Position numbers and translations under genes: made by a program. From positions 675,001 through 739,000 of the forward strand of contig JAOTOL010001457.1 in the NCBI GenBank assembly GCA_034440575.1: a DNA stretch of 64,000 bases. The letters run 5' to 3'. Shown here one piece after another: positions 1-12,890 of the stretch (position 1 is its first letter; every line of letters starts with the position of its first letter). Origin of the DNA: Imbricaverruca yamaguchii (lineage: Eukaryota; Arthropoda; Thecostraca; Neoverrucidae). The notes under the pieces were generated by a model that saw only the letters and a list, made by a program, of their open reading frames with translations, was not told the origin of the DNA and made no database searches.

Positions 1-305
1 GCCGACCGGAAGTCACCACAGACGGTTACGTCCCACCACCCATCCGTCCTCCCACCTCTGCCGGTCGTATAAGCTCCAACGTCCGCTTGGAAGCGCTACG
101 GCGAGGCCGAGCCTCCGGTGCCGCCCACGGCCACCTACACCGGTGGCAGCGTGAAGACGGCGGCGGCAATTACGGGCGCGCGGCGGCCGACGGCGCAGTT
201 TCGGGCGCGCCCAATATCTGGCGGGAGAACGGGCGCGCCTCGCCGGCTTTTGGCGCGCCGTTCCGGGAGAATGGACACACATCGAGTGGAACACGAATGT
301 GGTAA
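1..305 (+). promoter_or_regulatory. CpG-rich promoter-like segment
   Basis: A short GC- and CpG-rich block stands out from the AT-rich sequence that follows. It holds an exact ETS/GABP-type site ACCGGAAGT (5-13), a CCAAT box (211-215), an E2F-like TTTTGGCGCG (248-257), two further GGGCGCGCC-type motifs (about 203-211 and 231-239), and an ETS-like TTCCGG (261-266). A good splice-donor-like sequence, GGTAAGC, begins at 301. Together these resemble the core promoter and first exon of a broadly expressed gene. No conserved protein is readable in the short ORFs here, and no downstream exon was found, so this is an inference. It could be a chance CpG-rich patch or a degraded element, and the orientation is only suggested by the donor. 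Confidence 0.3.
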
Positions 306-2100
306 GCGTTCCCGTCGCCGCCCGGCACCGTGGGAGGATCGAACACCGTGTGCTTTATGGAACCCTATCGGAATGTTTCATGCTGAAGCATGCTAAAGCG
401 TGAATGCATTTGGGGGTAATTTTCAACGACCGATCACGTGACCTGTCAGGTTTTTCTCAATGCTATTGGAGGGAAATTTCCCACCCATCCCTTTTATTTT
501 CCCATCCAGTCGGTGTGCTTTATTTGCCCTGGCCTGTCCAGTTATCCCTCGTGATGGAAGTGTCGTTTTGCCAGGTAGGTATCCTTTTTTCTTATGTGCA
601 CTCCCAGTGATTATTCATTCCCCAAAGTTTTCATTTGGCCCATAGTTTTTGCACAGAATAGTTAATGAATACACTATTCTTACTTTAGCAGCAATAAAAC
701 GAATAATTAAGTTGAGGCACTCCCAGCTCATATCTGAAAATCAAAGCATAAGCATAAAGGCAGCACCCAGCATAAGGCAAGCATCATCACTAGCACGTCA
801 TCAAGGTTGATGGGAAAGTCGCCCTACCACCTATGTGGCTTGCCACTCAGGTTTGGGTTTTCTTTAAGTGCACATCAGATGGATAAATGTGGTCGTGTGT
901 AGATGTGCCCTGGCCAAAATGACTTAAAATTATCTTTGTAAACATGGGAACATTCTCATGAATATCATAAACATCAGCTATTGTCATGAACATCAGCTAC
1001 TCCATTCCCGAATTGCTGAGTGTTGTAAGAAGACATGATGGAGAAATGCTGGCAGATACGTAGAACATATTAAAATACACGCCAGCAATAATGACTAAAT
1101 ACTCTGCAAAATAGCCCTTTACACGTACAGTTCAGAGGAATTTTTTCACCTCTTCTAACATCTGATGCTAAAAGGACTAATGGGGGAAGATGTTTAGGTT
1201 AGCTGAGCGGTGGGAGTAGCGCACGACCTATGCGCGGTCAATATGGACCTGGCTACTAAGCTTGTCCGTCGCATACGGCACTGCTACAGCATCACAGCAT
1301 CACACAACAGAACCACAACCGCTGGCCAGGCTCCCGACTCCATCCCTCTTGACTGTCTCCCGTCTCCCGACTCCGGGCTATTCTTCTCACACCATGCCGA
1401 CTGCAGGCTCCCCTGGGAAGAACAGGACAGGCCTCCGCCTCAGGTCTCTCTCAGGTCCATGTGTCGCATTTAGTCAGCATTCGGAAAGGCTGCCCCCGTG
1501 CGATCATGAGACACTTGTTACCTGCCTCCTTGCGTCTTGTTGCAAAGTTTGTCTTCTTCTTTTTCTACACGTCTTCTTTTTTATGGAAGTCACGTCGGAC
1601 GGGCAGGTATTTGTTGGGTTTGGCAGTCCGGCCGGGTACCCTCCGTGCAGTGGAACGCGAGCTGGCCTAGTTTTTGTATTGACCAATTCAATTATTGGCA
1701 TCGACGGACTGACCATGTGATGAATTCTCGATAACTTTGTGCTCTGAGTTCAAGTGGTGTTGGCTACCGTCCTGTTGGCGATTAAAACGGGAAATGAACA
1801 AGCTAGATCTGGACCGCCCGGCACGCGTCACGTGTCCCTGAACTAGAGGCGCTGACAACGTCCGACCACCGCAGCCAAAGATACATCCCAGTTCGGTGAT
1901 TAATATGGGAATATTGACATAAATTATTAATAAAGGAATGGTGGCCACCAACGTTAAGGTTGGGAGCCAGGTGTTCTGATATCTAGCGGCAGGTGTACAG
2001 CTCAGCTGTTTTTCAGTGCCTCCTATTCCTATTTCATGTCACAAATCACAGCTTCCTGATCAGCACATGTTCGCAGTCGATATGTCTCGTTTTGAAACGA
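306..2100. other. no recognisable gene
   Basis: AT-leaning sequence with only short ORFs that lack domain motifs, codon structure or splice context. I see no repeat family that recurs elsewhere in the window and no RNA gene. Confidence 0.5.
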
Positions 2101-2740
2101 GTCACGCCTCGGCGAACAAATGTGATGTTGTCGGGGTCACCATGGTACATTCGTTGCCGTCTTGAGTACAATCCGGATGGCTTGTTCTCAGACGTGGCGA
2201 CGCACCGTCCGACATTCCCTCCCCGAGCAAACGCCGGTCCACAGCCGGGTCGGCTGCATCATGCGCAGCGACGGGCCAACTCGCGCCCAACTGGCACATG
2301 CTCGGCTCAGGAGACGCCAGCGGCTCAAAGTCGCCCCACGAGGGTCGTCGGCGTCGGCGGCCCGGCTCGTAAGCCGTCCAGATTCGTATGGATTGACATG
2401 CGGCCAGCCGTAACTCGGCCGCGCCGACGCCGCCAGAAGTGGCCGATGACGCGACACGCGCTGCACGCCTGAATTAGAGACGGCCCCACCGGGCGCGCTG
2501 TGCTCGGCTCGTGACAGAGCGCGGCCCGCCGCGGTACGACACTTCACGGGCAGCACCGCCTGCCATGGGTGCACGGCATGTCCGCTGCAACATGTGTCCG
2601 CGGCACACGAATGTCCGGGTGTAGCCCAGCGGTGGTGTGTCCTGCGACATCGCTGTCTTGGGTATGTGTGTCCAAGTAACAGCACGTGCCCGATGCTCAA
2701 ATATACTCGAAGGTTCGACAGTCAAGGCACCTGAAACACA
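2101..2740. other. GC-rich stretch without a recognised gene
   Basis: CpG-containing, GC-rich sequence, strongest about 2180-2620, open in several frames on both strands, as expected for low stop-codon density rather than coding. None of the reading frames shows a motif I recognise. It could be an unrecognised exon, an old mobile-element fragment or a CpG island. Confidence 0.3.
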
Positions 2741-2906
2741 AATTTACCTATGCCCACAAGCCGGGTTGTCTTAAAAGCTGAGTTTTGTATTAGTGCCATT
2801 AAAAATAGCAATTATTATACATCCGGTGTAAGTAGGTACCTACAGAATAAGCTAAGCAGAGTTTTAAAATAATATCCAAACTTATAGTACATCACAAGCA
2901 TGTCTC

Positions 2907-3889
2907 TTAACCTGCGCACGTCCGGGGGGCAGATATCTGCCCCCTCCGGTTTTTCCTCATTTGCCGCCAAACTAATCGGGTTAGCAAGGCCAAACCTCGC
3001 ATAGCTGTTCATCGGTCTTTTCCGCATATCCTCATACATGTTTAACCCTGAGTCCTCTCAGGTCAGGTTACCAGGTCGGGCGAAGTGACCGAACTACACT
3101 CGGAGTTCTAGGTGACATAACTTCCACAATAATTGGGCGATTGATTTCAAACTTATAACACGTCATGATCTCATCAGGGACCATAATATGCATGTCGTTT
3201 CTTTCGTAACATTGACCTTAGGTCAGGTCGCGGCCATTACTTCCCCATTATAGGGCTATGGTAAAATATACAAATGTTTCCTGGTTACATATTTGCGCTC
3301 GGAATGATCTCACAACGGTTGTGGCATGTAGATGGAAGCTATGCTCAATGTTCCCACTCACATTTTTGCTCAGTGGCCTCACGAAGTTCTCTGAGGTCAC
3401 CTGAGATCACTACACATTTATGCGCATTACATCGCACTGCATTGAGCTAGAAGGCTGAAATTACCGTCATTGTGCTTGTATCGCCAAGACGTGTCGAGTG
3501 ATACATTGCATGACCTCCCTAGGCGACTTCATGACCTTTACCTGTTTTCAGTTGACCTGACCTTAACTTACACCGCCTATTGTCGATAGCGCATTTCAAG
3601 GACTGTCGAATAGCGTTCGCCGTTTGTTTCTATTTGTTCCAGGTCCTGAGATATGTGTCAATATCTGAGTCCCACCTGATCTGGTCGAATTTGACTATGA
3701 TGACCCAGTGACCTGAATGTTGACCTGAGCGAAAAATGACCGAAACACTTTCGATAGAGCCCGTCACCAGTTATCCAACGCCGTTCTCCCTGTGTCGCTA
3801 GCTAGCATAGTTCTAGAGATCTTAGGGGGCAAACATCTGCCCCCCGGATATGCGAAGTTGGCGCGGACCTCCGGACGTGCGAGTGTTAA
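2907..3889. mobile_element. TTAA-bounded inverted-repeat element, non-autonomous
   Basis: The ends are inverted repeats that start with TTAA. The left end reads TTAACCTGCGCACGTCCGG and the right end, on the opposite strand, reads TTAACACTCGCACGTCCGG (16 of 19 identical). They resemble the ends of the elements at 23.6 and 51.0 kb (TTAACACGCGCCC...). The 983-bp interior has no plausible protein and is rich in AGGTCA/TGACCT. TTAA flanks are typical of piggyBac- and Kolobok-type insertions, where TTAA is the duplicated target, but no transposase is present to assign it. I infer a small element mobilised in trans. Confidence 0.5.
2925..2944. repeat. 20-bp perfect palindrome
   Basis: A self-complementary run, GGGGGCAGATATCTGCCCCC, lies just inside the left end of the TTAA-bounded element. 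A diverged relative (GGGGGCAAACATCTGCCCCC, 3835-3854) lies just inside the right end, so the motif is probably part of the element's sub-terminal structure. Confidence 0.7.
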
Positions 3890-4770
3890 GCAAAGATAGC
3901 ACGTTGCATGTGCTAAAGGCATAAACTGCCTCCCCAATGATTAAGTTGCCCTCTTTACAATCATTGATTAGCACTCCCTCAGCCCAATCGGACTGAAGCT
4001 CCTTCAACGCTCGAGTTCACCCCTCTCCTCCGCTCCATGCGTTTTTGTTCAGCCAATGTCGTCCCTCCCCGGAGAAAATGCGATCAATAACATAAATTGG
4101 CTATTCAATAAATTTAACAAAGTGACATCCATGCTCTAAGTTATGCTAATCTTAGTGTACGGCGGTGATCCTCAGAATAACTTTCCGCTTGGGCTCGGTA
4201 TTAACTGTCCATCTCACACCAAAACACACAAAACAACCATCTTCATTAAGCTGTCAGTTTAAGGAAATAGCGTTGGTGTTACGAAACACAATAAGAAGAT
4301 ATACGTTGAGTTGGGCCAGTTAATGCCACTTCACTAGAAGGCGGAAAATAGTTGACAAACCGCAGACATCCTGAAGCACTTGCCAATTTTTGGCCGCTAT
4401 GCAGCTTAAACTAGCGTTATCCAGTCGGCTTAAACCACGATTCAAGGGATTCAAACTACGTCTTGGCATAACGTCTTAAATTTGCATATAATAACAATGG
4501 TATAGCATAGTATCATGCACAGCCTTGTAATGGCTTTTGCAGCATGAAATAACTCGAGATAAAATCCACTGCCAAACTGCTTGGTTGTCAATTTATGCAT
4601 CTTTGTAGGCGAATATAAAACATATCTGCGGTCACAAGCTGCAAAACAAAAACAATTACTGAAGAAGGAAATTCCAGCACTGTGGCGACGGTGCACGCTT
4701 CTCGCTACCTTTACCATGGTCCCAGTCCTGCCAGTTCAATAGCCCAGTCCTCGTAATTTAGACTGGTGAT
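3890..4770. other. no recognisable gene
   Basis: Unique-looking, moderately AT-rich sequence. The short ORFs show no domain motif. No repeat relationship to the rest of the window was noticed. Confidence 0.5.
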
Positions 4771-4779
4771 GACACTGCC

Positions 4780-5290
4780 GCTGCCGGCACAACCTCGTGC
4801 TGGTCGCGTCTGGTCAGCCAAGACGGTCAACGCAAACTTGCACATCACACCACGCACACAACCACTCCCGCGCCGCCGCCGCGCGACACCTCTCGTGAGC
4901 GCTTCTCTCGTGTTATCACAGTCGGATCCGGTGCGAAGTCGTCGCATTCGACGCGGCGGCGGTTCCGGCGCCGCTACCGTGTCGCGGCGCTCGCGGCGCG
5001 GCTAATGGACTCGTCCGGTCAGCCGCGGCTAATGGACTCGTCCGGTCAGCCGCGGTATCGCGAGCCCGTCGACAAACACGCGGGTCGGGCGCGAATTCGA
5101 CGCGTCGGGCCAGGCCTGTGCGGCCGGGGCGCCACCGACACGTGGCGGGAGCCGAGCCAGCCGACCGGCCGCAGTGTGAGCTGATCCCGGTGTGGGCGGA
5201 GCCCAGCTGGACGGCGGTGCCCACCGGCTGCCGGCACCACACTTGTAAATGAGCGCCGCAAGCCCGGACCTGCCCTTTCCCTGGTTTGTT
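4780..5290. promoter_or_regulatory. CpG-rich island-like segment
   Basis: About 500 bp of GC- and CpG-rich sequence between AT-rich flanks, with runs of CGG and GCG around 4860-5000. All frames are partly open and no protein motif is recognisable. In an animal genome this composition suggests an unmethylated CpG island or the exon of a GC-rich gene, but I cannot link it to a transcript, so the call rests on composition only. Confidence 0.3.
4998..5051 (+). repeat. 27-bp tandem duplication
   Basis: Two identical adjacent copies of a 27-bp unit beginning GCGGCTAATGGACTCG (4998-5024 and 5025-5051). Because the unit length is a multiple of three, it would add nine residues in frame if this segment were coding. 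Confidence 0.85.
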
Positions 5291-5299
5291 CATCGGCAG

Positions 5300-7600
5300 G
5301 AGCAGGCGAGTGGATGCACATACCCAGCTTTCACCCACAGAAAACTAACCGGAAAAAAGCATGGCCGGGTGGATTCGCACATGCAAAATCGTCACAGCCA
5401 GTGAGCATAGTTAAAAATGATGGTGAACAGAAGACGTTTTGATCGTGCGGCTGCCAGCGTGACGTCAGTGTTACCTTCGTTCCGTGCAAGTCCGTTGCGA
5501 TTCTCTTTGTGAATTGTGGTGTGGTGACCCCATGCATCGCGAAAGGTGACTAAACATGTTCTTCGTCGACAGCGGTCCATGCCATACTTAAACACGTGGA
5601 ACACGTGGAACTCCAACACATACGCGCTGAACAGCGTGTCTGGGGATAGCAGCTCCAACTGGGTGCCGGTTTACAGCCAAAGGCGTATTGACTGATTCAC
5701 ATTCGTTTGCTTCCGACAAAGTAGCCGCTAGAGAACCGCGGAAAGCCATGATTACCTGATGGTTGTAATATTTGTTGATCATTGCGGGCTTCGAGGTGGG
5801 GATTGACGGCACGTTAAACTTTCGGGTCAAAATTCTGCCGTTGAAATGGGCTGATAGATATCGGGTGGTGGGGCCAGGGTCACTCCATTAAAGAACTCGG
5901 ACTAAATTTACATTCAAAAGTGGAGCAGGCTCGGAATTAGCTGTTCGAGGTGGGGAGGAAGACGTGGGGTCACTTCTGTTTGATCGGTTCCAGATACGTC
6001 CACATCAGGCAATGGCGCCCGTCAGAATATAGTAGGCGTATCACAAAACGTGAGCACGTGCAATTCACCTGAAGATCATTTCCGTTCTCCAGCAAATTTG
6101 TTAATCGTTGCTTCGGAAGTTGTTTTCTGGATCAGTTTTTATCTCAAACGAAATGTGTTACGTCCCGATACGGGGTCCCAACCACATGAGCACGTGAAAT
6201 TCACCTGCTATGGTACTCCATTTTTCTTGAATTAAAAACTTAGCATAAAAATCATTTGTTAATGGATGATCGTCACATAACCACATATAAGCTATCCGAA
6301 CCGCTGTACTTCGGCCCGCTGAAGGGAATCGGTGCCTATCCACATGACGGTTATTTGAACGAAGTTGACAGTGGTTTCTTGGTGAAATAATTACTTATGT
6401 TGTTATCAGTGATTGAACTTGAAATACTTATCATTGAAAAAACAAGACATTTATCCAAGAAATGAATATCAAATGCATTCAACTCCCATCAGAATGTCCT
6501 ATAATTGTCTGCTTAAACATACTTCAAAACGTTTAATAGTATCTGTGCGAAATTAGAAGGGGTGAACACTAGATTAGGACAGACAAGCCATATCTTCTAA
6601 TGATTGTTCCACTGATTGCGATGTATTTTCGGCACACCAAGTGATCACGTGACGTTCACCCTGAAACAACAAATAAAATCGTTTCTAGCTTTAACTCGTA
6701 CATTAGCCAAAGTAGCTCCTAGGTTTGTTGGGTGTGTGATGGCAGTGGCAAGAGGCAATTTCTACGAATGTCGATACTTCTTCAATGTCGTCATGGCTTC
6801 TTCATTCTGCATTTGAACGATTTCAGTGTGTGGTCAGGCCCATCCTCTCCAGCCATATCCAGCATATCCTTGTAACACTGAGACGGCTGGCTCGCCGTGT
6901 CGATGGCATTGGCCGACCTCCAGCAGTAGTGTTTAGGCATCCACAAAAAACATCGAGCATGTCAATTAGACCTATGGGAGGATGCTGCACGTTATTCAGA
7001 ACCCACTCGGCGCCCGCAATACGCCAGCCACAACGAAGCCACGCCGCATATCAGTCATGGGCGGTGAGCAGGACTTTCGGCACTTCCCAGTAGTGAGAAT
7101 GGCAACCAGGGTGCACCGGATGACAAACAGAAAACCACAACTGAAGTAGTGTCTTAGTACCACCATGGTGTGATTAAACAACTGTTCATTACACCATGGG
7201 TGCATTTGATGTCTGCTGTTTAGTACACCATGGTATCACAAACGGCACGACAAAATCACGGAAAATGAAATACTCTTTCGGATTGCTATGCAGCTCCACA
7301 TGGACCAACTATGTTTTAATGTATTTGAGAAAAGACAAACTACATAGCTGCTAGGTATGTGTGAGCTCATCAGTTGCGAAAAGAACGAAAATGCCTGGAA
7401 ACGTTGAAAACCTTCCGAAGACGCTAAAACAAACTGCAATTGTATAAGTACTAGTAGGCATATTGGCTTGATAGAGCGCGGTGTAGAACTCATCTCATCA
7501 CTTTGAAGGGTTGTCTCATTCAGGAAACTCAGCTAGAACTGCCATATTGAATCGAAAGTTGTGTTACAAGTGGATGGTAGCTAGCTGGTAAAACATTTCC
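5300..7600. other. no recognisable gene
   Basis: AT-leaning sequence with no supported gene. The only local structure noticed is a cluster of CACCATGGT-like motifs at about 7157-7232 (three copies, two of them within TTAGTAC...CCATGGT contexts). Confidence 0.45.
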
Positions 7601-7606
7601 ACAAAA

Positions 7607-7855
7607 GTGACGTTACTAGGGAGGCTATATTTTCACGAATTTTCACAATTTGCATTATGTTTTTGGCTCTGGGGAGTTCATTTCGGGGGATATTTAAGAA
7701 AGAAGATAATTTGTTTGGAATCAGAAAAGTACAGCAAAATCGACCAGGGCGATACAAATTTTTGCCTCCCCCAAAAAAAAAAATTGTTGAAATTTTAAAG
7801 TTTTGAGTTTTAAAGTTTTTTAATTTTCCTCTTCTAGTGGGTAGAGCAGACCGAG
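7607..7855 (+). repeat. dispersed repeat, copy 1
   Basis: This segment matches the reverse complement of 36976-37213. Shared landmarks in the same order are a TGACGT...ACTAG start, a TTGCATTATGTTTT.GGCTCTGGGG block, a TTTGGAATCAGAAAA block, and a final TAATTTTCCTCTTCTA.TGGGTAGAG. No coding capacity is seen. It is probably a fragment of an uncharacterised interspersed element. Confidence 0.65.
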
Positions 7856-8037
7856 AAGCGCTGTTGGAAGTCAACTATCCCTTATAAAAATGCGTACTTG
7901 AGCCAGAATCTTCGATTTGAAATGCAATAGGCAAATATGCAAAATTTATATGTAGTCAAAAAACGGAAAACATGAAAAATTCTCTCGTACGTTTTGTTCC
8001 ATCCCCAAAGAAGATGCAAACACTGAAAGTTTCATTG

Positions 8038-8039
<2 letters not shown>

Positions 8040-8099
<60 letters not shown>

Positions 8100-8125
8100 T
8101 ATATATATATGTATATATATATATA
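8040..8125. repeat. (TA)n microsatellite
   Basis: Nearly pure TA dinucleotides with a few interruptions near the right end. The apparent Tyr-Ile and Ile-Tyr peptides read from it are artefacts. Confidence 0.95.
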
Positions 8126-10520
8126 AGTCAAAGCGTGACAACTGGTTGAATTTTTTTGGAGGTGACCTCACTTGACCTTGACTAACTCGTTCACCCTAGA
8201 TGACCTGAGTTCAAAATTTTGAAACAGCATACCAAATTGACGTTGGAAAATGTGTGCCAGATTTTCGCGCTACCCCGTGCTGTTCGTTCACTATCCGCGA
8301 AAAACCTGAGTGGGCGGTTGAAGAACCCTACCCGAGACGGGACGGGTTAATTGCATTGCTGTTGTTACGGAACTACAGCGGCCACTTCACGGCATCACGG
8401 ATCGCTGCGGCAGATTTAATGCGCGCCACAGAAAACTCTGGCGGAAAAAGCACCAGTCACATGCTAAGAACGGTTTACTCTTGAGCATGTTTTGCACCAG
8501 AGCAATTTTTAACGACCCCAACTTTCGCAAGGCACCACTGATTCATCTCGTAGCTGTCCACTAATGGCGGCAACTGGCGGAAACGCCCACTCTGCGCGCG
8601 CGCTCTCCACGCGTTTGGGGGGCAGTGCGCAGGGGAGCCCGCATCCATTCAATTCCACCGCGATGTTCGCAGGTTGGCACGAGGTTTGTGAGTCTCCGGA
8701 CTCGCCATCAGACGATCACGTGGTGCTTTTGTGGCCGCCGTGTCAGGTTACCACTCGTTTCCCAACATCTGGAGTGAGTTAAGTGGTGACTTCAGCGAGT
8801 ATCACCGTTGCCAGCCTCCAAGTGGTTGCCGCCAACGGTGGAGTGTCAACAGCACGGCCGCCAGCGGAATATGAACAGCAACAGTGCTGGTGCTGTTCAT
8901 ATTCAGGAAAGCTTTGTTCAGCGTACGTGGAGGTGCGGGTGGTATTACTGAGTTTTTGTTTAGCTTCTCAGGTGCCGAAAACAAAATTGCCAAACTTGTA
9001 TAGTCCGGGCCGTTAGCTTCCATTTAGTGCGACTATGATGCCAACTTTTGATAAATGAATCAATTGCATTGCACGATAGGAAGCCCCTCTTATTAAAAAG
9101 TTCTTACACCATACATTTGCAAGTATCAGCATACATATGAATTGGTGGAGTTTTAGTGCTAATGGGTGGTGCTTGAGGACCACAGGAGAGTAGCTGAGCG
9201 CCACCTGTCTTTCAAAAGTTCAACATTGTGTGCGTGAGGTGTAGAGCACCAACTAGAAACCATACAGCCATGTAAAAGCACCACCTGTACTTATTACAAC
9301 ACTTCCCGGAATATTTCACTGCTGTGTAAAATGCAGTGTTCCAGGGTCGCATGATAGCTTGCCGATTTCAATTTCCATCTTGAATACGGCTTTTACATGC
9401 AGTGAAAGCGCGAATACTGTTGTCCATCACTGCTGTTGCTGTTGCTGCCGCTACCGACGATGGCGATAATGATAATGAAATTGGCATTATCATCGTAGAC
9501 GATGATTACGACACTGGTAGTGGAATTAACAAGCTCACTCGCTGGCCGGCGAAGGGCCACCTATGCAACATTTGGCTTGTTTAGTAATGTGCTACCTACC
9601 AATGCTTCATTTTGGGCAGTTGATCCCACTTGATCTGGATTGGTATAATGCAGGTTGTTTGAGCTGTTGAAGGAGGGTATGGATCGCATAAGCCTGCTGT
9701 TAGAGGACTGCGGGCGTCTTTATTCTCATTTCCGTTCCTTGAAGTTGTCTGATTTGGACTGGTTTGACCCAGCTCACATGTGCTATGAGTTACGTACTTG
9801 CACTAATGAGCCAAAGGTAATAACTTGGTGGCATCGGCGATATGATTCCCGAATATACAGGTTCAGTCGCAAACCAGTCATCTAAAAAGTATCGTGAAAT
9901 TGGCGAACACTGAAATGAAGATGAAAAATATTGGCGAAGCTAGAACATATTTTTTCCGACGTTGAGATTACGCTGTAGCCCTGGAATCCAGGAGACTGTA
10001 GCCATCTGAGCAGTCAGTGGGAGACTGATGCACGGCTGTTCCTTGCGCGTGCCACCCAACTTAGGCCGCACTGACAACAGATCAGTCGAACGCTGATGTA
10101 TTAACGCCATATATTGCCATGGAAGCAAATCCGATCAACTGGTGCGATTTATGGTCTTCATTTATCAAAAGGGACACGACCAGTGAGGTCAAATGACGTG
10201 CTGGCTTACGTTACTGGACATCCAGCTGTAGCACGACACGGATTGAACTTCCCACATCTGTTTTCATTACGTATGCGTGTGGGCTGTCTCATTGCGAATC
10301 ACATTCGTGCCAGGAAGAGCTTTGCATTCGTTATCAAATTTGCTTCCGAAAATTAAACATAGCGAAGACCTGATTGGTCGCAACTTGACCATGAACAACA
10401 TGGAATGTTTTTATCATCAGAGAACAGGAAAATAAGTTAACATCTTTGGTAAATGCAGATTAAGATTGGAAGCAATTAATGAGGTAAAACGAGATTACTA
10501 ATTTTGGCCAACAAATAAAG
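8126..10520. other. no recognisable gene; AGGTCA motifs and one hairpin
   Basis: The first 100 bp carry several TGACCT motifs (about 8160-8205) like those inside the inverted-repeat elements elsewhere. A 14-bp perfect inverted repeat follows at 8867-8904. The remaining sequence is low-information intergenic DNA with only short, motif-free ORFs. Confidence 0.45.
8867..8904. repeat. perfect 14-bp hairpin
   Basis: GAATATGAACAGCA (8867-8880) is followed by a 10-nt spacer and its exact reverse complement (8891-8904). There is no T-run after it and no gene in front of it, so it is not a terminator. It may be the centre of a small foldback element. Confidence 0.75.
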
Positions 10521-10529
10521 CGATGGTAG

Positions 10530-10677
<148 letters not shown>

Positions 10678-10679
10678 GT

Positions 10680-12890
10680 ATATGTATATCCTTAGGGTGT
10701 ACCTTGAACTTTTGTGCTTTTGCTTTAGTTCATATAATTGTATGCTGGATTTGCCTGCATGATCCCATTTTAATTCCGATGAATGCAATTTTTATCCTAA
10801 ATTGCTTTGTTGGGAACTACATTTCCCCCCCCCCCCACCATGTATTCACATTATCCAAAGCGCTCCAGGTGGTTAAATTTAATTCATGATTTATGAGGCG
10901 GAAAGTGAACCTGAAACATTATAGCCAGAATAACAACACCAGAACACTCTAGAAGTTAAAACGCTGAGATCATCTCAGTCATTTGAGTTCAACCAAGATC
11001 AGTGATCTTGGATGACCTTGAGAATGTCAGCTACACTATTCGTTCGATGTTAGCAATGCCCTATTTGGATATCGGACAAAAACAAAGAAACAGGTTCTCA
11101 AAAAAAATGTTTCCTCAAGCATTTTACGCAGCGTCCAGCTTAACAGAGATGATGATTGAGTTGTGTGGTGCCGCCTGTCGTGACCTCGCGTGACCTTGAC
11201 CCATTCCGTCCTGAAATATCTTGATTTATATTTAAATGCCCCACTTTGGGATGATTAAGGACATTAAAGGTGATCAATTATTTCTGATATTGCGGTCAAC
11301 TTTAATAGCACACAATTACTAATAAATGGCTCCTGGTGACCTTCAAGCTCACTTGAAATCAGAATATCTAGGTGCGTTACTAATGTTTCGCCAAGACTTA
11401 ATCGGTGGCCAGAGGTTAAAAAAGTATCGGTTGTGTCATCGGGAAATTTCAGGAACTCAAATGTGTCTCATTTTTTCCATCAAACGCACGAGGAAGGCTC
11501 CATTCACCAGTCAGTAACCATTTCGTGGAAAACAGGCGTGCATCTGAGTTTTTGTTCGTCGATGGGCGTAGGGAGGCGGGGTACCGCGGGTACCTACTGC
11601 ACAGACAGCCCCTCCCCCCATTCCCTCCTTATTTTCCATGCTGCACCATCTATATCAGCTAAAGTTGATCATAGCAGAATTGTTCGTACCGTGAGATGCA
11701 TACCAGGGTACAAACAGGCATAATCCGGTGATATTTTTGCTAAAAATGGAGGGGGTCGCGAACATGAGGTTGAAAACTTTCACCTGCTTTGCACAAACTG
11801 CTTCCAAACTAAGGCCATTTCTATGTCCTTACTAGTACCTGCCAATTCAATAGCTGGGAGGGATGGGAGTGCTCTGCTACATGCTTGTTTACTTCTGTGT
11901 TACCAGTCCAAAAATATATCGATTAAGCGTGGAAGGATCAATAGTTATGAATGCCTACATGGTACCTACTATATTAACTTGGAAGCATGACGAAGGTTAG
12001 AGAATAGTCACACATCAGAAATGATGCATGTGGGTAGTGTGGAGTAACCTGATGATGTTTAATACTAATAATAATAAGTTGGCATGCACGAAATACCTCG
12101 AGGATGTTGCCAGGTATGGTGGTATCTATGTAAGCAAATTACTTCGCACTATTTCTGGTGGGCTCTACGAGGCTGTTTCTGGTGGGGGGGGGGCTTCAGA
12201 ACCTCCCTGCTCTAACAATGTTATCAACTGATTTGGATGGGGCAGACGGCACTTGATTTGTCTCAGCATAAGCTACATCTTGAATCCTGAAAATGTAAAA
12301 AATTGAAATTGTCCAGGTGGTGGGGGAGGCAAAAGTATCAAAATTTTGATTTTTTTTTCACATTCACTGCTCTCTTGTTTATGAGCAGGTTTTGATGGGG
12401 GCAAATGTCATTCGATGCAAAATGACCTTTCACATACATTAAGCTGTTGTTCATACCAAAAAAAACATGGGCATTTCAGGAGGATGAATAAGGGAGAAAT
12501 GCACCAACATGTTCCCCAAAATGACTGCCTGGACACTTCTTCGGTACAACCAAATTTTCAAAAGGGTCTCAGAATGTCTACAATGAATATTTATGGAAAT
12601 TTAGAAAATTCCAGCTCAATAGCTCTCAGAAATTGGCAATGGCACACAAAACACACCCCAGGGGGGCTCCTGAAGCCTTGATCTGAAAATCTTGATATGA
12701 TAATTGTTTTTAGATATTCCTTCCAACATCATCTAATTATTGTTTTTTGGTTTATTCTAGAAATTGTTTATTCATTGCAAAATAAATAAATGCAGAAAAG
12801 AAGGTTTTCTTAATGAAGAAACCATTTTTTTGTATAAAGTTAATACAAGCCGATAAATACAATGGCTCTACCTAACAACTTGGTGAGAGC
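10680..12890. other. no recognisable gene
   Basis: Intergenic sequence. It holds a C-run at about 10826-10837, a TGACCT-containing patch at about 11010-11345 similar in style to the mobile elements described elsewhere, and a G-run near 12184. No domain-bearing reading frame is visible. Confidence 0.45.
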
